DNA of 29,756 nt from DATCIH01 sp036507955 (GTDB taxonomy: Bacteria; Bacillota; Clostridia; Clostridiales; Clostridiaceae). A program made the position numbers and the translations under genes. Positions within the stretch are counted from its first letter, which is position 1, and the number at the start of each line of letters is the position of its first letter. The stretch lies in the NCBI GenBank assembly GCA_036507955.1, contig DATCIH010000008.1, positions 1 to 29,756 of the forward strand, written 5' to 3'. The notes under the pieces are model-generated. The model did not search any database, was not told where the DNA came from, and worked only from the letters and a program-made list of their open reading frames with translations. Positions 26,207 through 29,756 of the stretch are shown in pieces.

Positions 26207-27151
26207 CTAGCCTTTTATAGCACCTATCATTACCCCCTTAACAAAATATTTTTGCAAGAATGGATAGATACACATTATAGGTAAAATAGCTACAACTATA
26301 GTGGCCATTCTTACAGACTGCATAGTAATATCTGACATTGTAAGGTCACTTGCCCCCCCTGAGACATAGGTTAAATCTGCTTGTTGAACGATTTCTCTCA
26401 AAATAAGCTGTAAAGGATACTTTGTAGACTTTGTCAGATAGATTAAAGCATCAAACCATTGATTCCAATAAGCTATTCCATAAAATAATGTTAAAGTTGC
26501 AAATATAGGCATAGACAATGGAACAATCACTTTAAATAATATATCGAAATCATTTGCCCCTTCAATACTTGCAGCTTCCTCCAAGCTACTAGGAATTGCA
26601 CGGAAAAAACTAATCAATAACAATAGATTGTATACACTAACCACCCTAGTTAGAATTAATGCCCATAAGCTATCCAGCAAATGTAGATTTTTAATCAATA
26701 GATAGTTAGGTATTAATCCACCATTAAAAAGCATTGTAAAATATATCACAAATGTAATAATGGCACCACCACGTAATCTTTTACGTGATAAAGGATAAGC
26801 TGTTAATGCTGTTACACTAAGACTTAATGCTGTACCTATAATTGTTATAAAGAGTGTATTTCCATAAGCGTTCATTATACTCTTCGTTGAAAATACCATT
26901 TTAAAAGCTTGTAATGTAAATTTCGCAGGATACAGGAAATAATGATCCTGTGCTGCTAAAGTATCACCTGAAACGGATGCAATAATAACATACCAAAATG
27001 GATATAGAGTAATGATTCCAACTAAAAATAAAAAGATATAATTTAGTATTTTTAAAAACGGTATTCTTGATTTGTAATTTTTAATCTGGCTCGTCTTTTT
27101 TGATTTATGTTTTTTTATACTGGGAGATATTTTTATAATACTTTCTACCAT
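26207..27151 (-). CDS. ABC importer 2 permease, LplC/YtcP-like
   Basis: A six-span permease with a basic N-terminal arm (KKHKSKKTSQIKNYKSR), the EAA loop SLEEAASIEGANDFDILFKV and the typical end KGVMIGAIKG. The ATG at 27151 is preferred: GGGGAGGAG precedes it closely, while the GTG at 27166 forms part of that ribosome-binding site. With this start the gene overlaps the stop of the LplB-like gene by 7 nt (27145-27151), implying translational coupling so the two permease subunits are made together. Confidence 0.88.
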   Translation of the reverse strand: MVESIIKISPSIKKHKSKKTSQIKNYKSRIPFLKILNYIFLFLVGIITLYPFWYVIIASVSGDTLAAQDHYFLYPAKFTLQAFKMVFSTKSIMNAYGNTLFITIIGTALSLSVTALTAYPLSRKRLRGGAIITFVIYFTMLFNGGLIPNYLLIKNLHLLDSLWALILTRVVSVYNLLLLISFFRAIPSSLEEAASIEGANDFDILFKVIVPLSMPIFATLTLFYGIAYWNQWFDALIYLTKSTKYPLQLILREIVQQADLTYVSGGASDLTMSDITMQSVRMATIVVAILPIMCIYPFLQKYFVKGVMIGAIKG

Positions 27152-28047
27152 AACTCCTCCCCCCACCTTTTTGCAATTTTATTTATAGTTACTACTAAAC
27201 ATAAGCCTATAGCAGACTTGAACAAATTAACTGCAGTTGATAAACTATATTGTGCTTGTAATAATCCTATTTTATAAACATAAGTATCTATTATTTCTGA
27301 TACATCATTCACCAAAGCATTTGACATAATTAATACTTGTTCAAATCCGGCATCCAAAATGTACCCAACCCTAAGAATTAACATGATGATCACTACACTT
27401 CTTATAGATGGTAAAGTGATATGTATCATACTTTGGAAACCGTTTGCACCATCAATATCAGCTGCCTCATATAGGTTAGGATCAACACCATTTAATGCGG
27501 CAAGATAAATAATTGTACTCCATCCCAACTCTTTCCACATATCAGATAATACTAAAACACCTCTAAAATAATCAGGATTCATCAGCAAATTTATTTCTTT
27601 ACCTGTCATTAAAGTAAGCATACCGCTAATCAGTCCTGATTTAGGTGCAAGAAGAATAATCACAAGGTTCCCTATAACTACCCAAGATAGAAAGTGTGGT
27701 AGATATACAACCGTTTGAATCGTACGCTTATATACACTATTTCTAACTTCATTTAATAACATTGCAAATATAATTGGAGCAGGGAAACCAATTATTAACT
27801 TATATAAACTAATTTTTATTGTATTCCCCATAACTCTCCCAAAATCGGGAGATCCAAAGAACTGATTGAAATACTTTAATCCTACCCATGGACTCCCTGT
27901 TATTCCTCCCTTAAACGAATACTCCTTAAAGGCAATTAGTATACCGTACATAGGAACATACTTGAAAATTATAAAAAACGCAATACCTGGTACAAGCATC
28001 AAATATAACAGCTTATCTCTTTTTAAATATTTAATAAAGGATTGCAC
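27145..28047 (-). CDS. ABC importer 2 permease, LplB/YteP-like
   Basis: A six-span permease: LLYLMLVPGIAFFIIFKYVP, SPWVGLKYF and the EAA loop LYEAADIDGANGFQSMIHIT. The likely start is the GTG at 28047, 8 nt after GAAGGAGG; the TTG at 28065 that opens the frame lies just before that site and cannot use it. The product is then 301 residues, as usual for the family. It is 49 nt downstream of the epimerase gene, whose substrate may be a breakdown product of the transported sugar. Confidence 0.87.
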   Translation of the reverse strand: MQSFIKYLKRDKLLYLMLVPGIAFFIIFKYVPMYGILIAFKEYSFKGGITGSPWVGLKYFNQFFGSPDFGRVMGNTIKISLYKLIIGFPAPIIFAMLLNEVRNSVYKRTIQTVVYLPHFLSWVVIGNLVIILLAPKSGLISGMLTLMTGKEINLLMNPDYFRGVLVLSDMWKELGWSTIIYLAALNGVDPNLYEAADIDGANGFQSMIHITLPSIRSVVIIMLILRVGYILDAGFEQVLIMSNALVNDVSEIIDTYVYKIGLLQAQYSLSTAVNLFKSAIGLCLVVTINKIAKRWGEELW

Positions 28048-28096
28048 GATTAATTCCTCCTTCAACTATAGAAAATAATCAAATTAAGCCTATTCC

Positions 28097-28891
28097 TTAT
28101 TTTAATAGGGATTTTGCATATTTTATATCTTCAAATAACAATTGATTTACATTATTCTGGCTACTGTATTCATGCGTTAAGCAAATTGCACCATTGTACC
28201 CTTTACTTTCCAAGTAGTTTATTATCCTTGGCCATGATGCCAATCCCTGCTTTCCTGTTGTAAAATATCGTTCCCACTTAGCTTCAAGTTCAGGCCCACT
28301 AGTACGACGATAAAACACATTTTTTAAATTCACTAAACAAAGATGTGACCATATAATATCTAGTCCCTGTTCAGGTTCTTCTCCTGCTAAAATACTCTGA
28401 GCAGAATCCCATATTGCCCCTACATATCTAGGGTCATAATCCTTAATTAATTGATAAAGTTCCATAGAATTCGATATCATTGGACCATAATGATGTTGGA
28501 TTCCAATTTTTACGTTATACTTCTGACATAGAGGAATAATTTTTTCAATTTTCCTTTTTACGTTATCTACTGCTGACCAATACCCAATTTTTAAATCAAG
28601 GTTAGCTAAAATTCTAATGATAGGGATCCCAGCTGCTGCACATGCTTCAAAAGTATTTTCATCCGTACTACCTGCAATACTGGTAACCATTACATCGTGT
28701 TGCTCCATCACCTTTACTAATTGAATAAGACCCTTTTGTGCATTACTAGGTTCTACTTGATATCCTTCTCTTAGACTGAATTCAATCCCTTTAAAGCCCA
28801 TATCGCTTACCATCTTACCTATTTCATCAAGTGACTGTGATATCCAAGGTTTAGTAAACGCAGTAAAAAATATTTCTTTTTTATCGTCCAT
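28097..28891 (-). CDS. Sugar phosphate isomerase/epimerase-family TIM-barrel protein, first gene of operon D
   Basis: A 264-residue xylose-isomerase-like barrel, not closely related to the operon B isomerase. Visible features are GFKGIEFSLR near residue 40, IGIQHHYGP in the middle, AIWDSAQS with the likely metal-binding Asp, VNLKNV where relatives often have H-x-K-D, and ICLTHEY with the final Glu ligand. The IQHHYGP type of strand is common in members acting on non-phosphorylated or 3-keto sugars, but no substrate can be assigned. I start it at the ATG at 28891, 8 nt after AAAGGTGG; the GTG at 28903 is within that site. It leads the importer 2 operon. Confidence 0.78.
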   Translation of the reverse strand: MDDKKEIFFTAFTKPWISQSLDEIGKMVSDMGFKGIEFSLREGYQVEPSNAQKGLIQLVKVMEQHDVMVTSIAGSTDENTFEACAAAGIPIIRILANLDLKIGYWSAVDNVKRKIEKIIPLCQKYNVKIGIQHHYGPMISNSMELYQLIKDYDPRYVGAIWDSAQSILAGEEPEQGLDIIWSHLCLVNLKNVFYRRTSGPELEAKWERYFTTGKQGLASWPRIINYLESKGYNGAICLTHEYSSQNNVNQLLFEDIKYAKSLLK

Positions 28892-28962
28892 AATATATTC
28901 CACCTTTCATCAGTAAAATAAGAATATTAGAATTTATATCATTTTCATTTCTATAACCGAAT

Positions 28963-28997
28963 ATTGTTCTTTTAATAAATACTTGTCAATGAACAAT
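28963..28997 (-). promoter_or_regulatory. Candidate promoter of operon D, framed by an inverted repeat
   Basis: TTGACA (28989-28984, minus strand) with a weak -10 (AATATT after 18 nt) lies between the half-sites ATTGTTC (28963-28969) and GAACAAT (28991-28997). The half-sites touch both promoter boxes, as expected for an operator. It does not share the repeated module seen at operons A and B. Confidence 0.45.
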
Positions 28998-29565
28998 TCT
29001 CTCATTCATGTTCGATTTTTTAACAATAAGTGGAATTTTAATATTTTTAATGCTAAATACTTTCACAAGTGCAACAATCCTACATTTCCAAATAAAATGA
29101 ACAAAATGTAATTCAATAAAACTAAAGTGTATTACGCACTCTTTGGGCTTTGTGATATATTTTAAAATACCTAATGAGGAATTGAGTTACAATCTTTAAA
29201 CCTAACAAAAAAATACTGCAAAAGATTTCCCTAATGTAGTATTCTATAATACTATTTTTCAGACTTCGGGAAACGCCAATAAATCCTATTGTGAATTTAT
29301 TGGGCGTTATCCAATTTAAAATCGCATAGCAGTGACATTTCGATATAATTAAGATTTGCAGAATTCACAATTTACCAGTTATATTTTCCCAACCTAGAAT
29401 AGCCATTCGTAGCACTTTTAAAGTTACAGTTCAGATGTGTTCATTATAAAATCTGTAATATTTTATTATACTAATCGAAAAAATACTCCTATTAAATATT
29501 TGATTATTTTAGAGAAAACCTTCAAAATAAAAGTAGCTTAAACTAGCCAATATCAATGGTTTAGC

Positions 29566-29594
29566 TTGCTTTTGGGCTGATTTTATGGTATAAT
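29566..29594 (+). promoter_or_regulatory. Sigma-A promoter of the right-edge gene
   Basis: TTGCTT (29566-29571), a 17-nt spacer and a perfect TATAAT (29589-29594) lie 35 nt before the ATG at 29630. Confidence 0.65.
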
Positions 29595-29629
29595 TTTATC
29601 ATACAAATCAATCGGAAAGTGGTGTGTTT

Positions 29630-29756
29630 ATGGGTTCTAATTATCAAAGGCAGTATCAAAATGAATATGAAAATTTAGTTTCTGAAGTAGGGGATTTAAA
29701 AATGTTACTAAAAAATCTTACTTCCACTATTGGAACTCTTAACGAAACCATTAATG
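29630..29756 (+). CDS. 5' end of a probable IS66-type transposase
   Basis: Only 42 residues are in the window. They begin MGSNYQRQYQNEYENLVSEV and continue with a heptad-like coiled coil (LKMLLKNLTSTIGTLNETIN). IS66-family TnpC proteins typically open with such a coiled coil of T-L/I-N repeats before their zinc-binding and DDE parts, so this is the best guess; other coiled-coil proteins are possible. A GGAAAGTGGTG sequence precedes the ATG, and a good promoter lies just upstream. Confidence 0.5.
   Translation, partial: MGSNYQRQYQNEYENLVSEVGDLKMLLKNLTSTIGTLNETIN

Larger units (their letters stand above)
28904..29629. other. AT-rich non-coding region, 726 nt
   Basis: No coding region is visible on either strand. 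It holds the operon D promoter (28963-28997), a short plus-strand terminator-like hairpin with a T-run (29237-29259, TAGTATT/AATACTA then five T), a 13-bp hairpin with one bulge (29272-29284 with 29295-29308, AACGCC...GGGCGTT), an imperfect hairpin near 29529-29572, and the promoter of the right-edge gene. Confidence 0.5.

Noticed and set aside
29272..29308. Hairpin with GGGCGTT arm as the terminal repeat of an IS element
   Set aside because: IS66-type ends normally begin with a conserved GTAA-like terminus; the arms here face each other over 10 nt, so a simple hairpin is more likely.

Overview
The window looks like a chromosomal accessory region of an anaerobic, low-GC Firmicute (Clostridia). 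The reasons are the AT-rich sequence with strong AGGAGG-type ribosome-binding sites, LplA/LplB/LplC-type carbohydrate ABC importers without a local ATPase, membrane-anchored YesN-like AraC regulators, cre-like sites, and a fragment of a corrinoid-activating (RACo/RamA-type) ASKHA protein. There are no rRNA or tRNA genes, no CRISPR array and no phage genes.

Left edge (1-2400): the 3' part of a corrinoid-activation gene (+) is cut at about position 238 and abuts a Tn3-family transposase gene (-) that has lost its whole catalytic domain, so two broken genes meet at one junction. A small unrecognised membrane ORF follows. A plus-strand AraC-type sensor-regulator (2504-4831) then converges on the first carbohydrate operon, with a two-sided terminator between them.

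Centre (4947-18595, all minus strand). Operon A runs lplB-like, lplC-like, solute-binding lipoprotein, GHL6-type glycosidase-like protein, GH42 enzyme. Operon B is a xylose-isomerase-like TIM-barrel protein (hydroxypyruvate isomerase-like) plus a glycerate dehydrogenase/hydroxypyruvate reductase, ended by a clear intrinsic terminator. A glycerate 2-kinase gene lies upstream of B. Three near-identical promoter modules (-35, 17-nt spacer, -10, cre-like site just downstream) stand before operon A, before operon B and before a decayed copy of the TIM-barrel gene. Between them lies a small gene graveyard: a 63-nt remnant and a 400-nt remnant of the TIM-barrel gene, a stop-riddled YhcH/YiaL-family pseudogene, and an unidentified C-terminal remnant.

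Right (17573-28891, all minus strand). Operon D runs TIM-barrel epimerase, lplB-like, lplC-like, solute-binding lipoprotein, AraC-type sensor-regulator, an unrecognised 429-aa TIM-barrel glycosidase-like protein, a second GHL6-type protein very similar to the one in operon A, and a malate/L-lactate-dehydrogenase-family oxidoreductase. The right edge is about 0.7 kb of AT-rich non-coding DNA and the 5' end of a probable IS66-type transposase gene.

Working together (inference): two parallel oligosaccharide importers and a set of glycosidase-like barrels probably take up and cleave an unusual glycoside. The oxidoreductase, isomerase, reductase and kinase could carry a C3 product through hydroxypyruvate and D-glycerate to 2-phosphoglycerate. 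No aldolase is present and the substrate cannot be read from the sequence. The three cre-like sites point to CcpA-type catabolite repression. Duplication and decay around operon B show that the locus has been rearranged recently.
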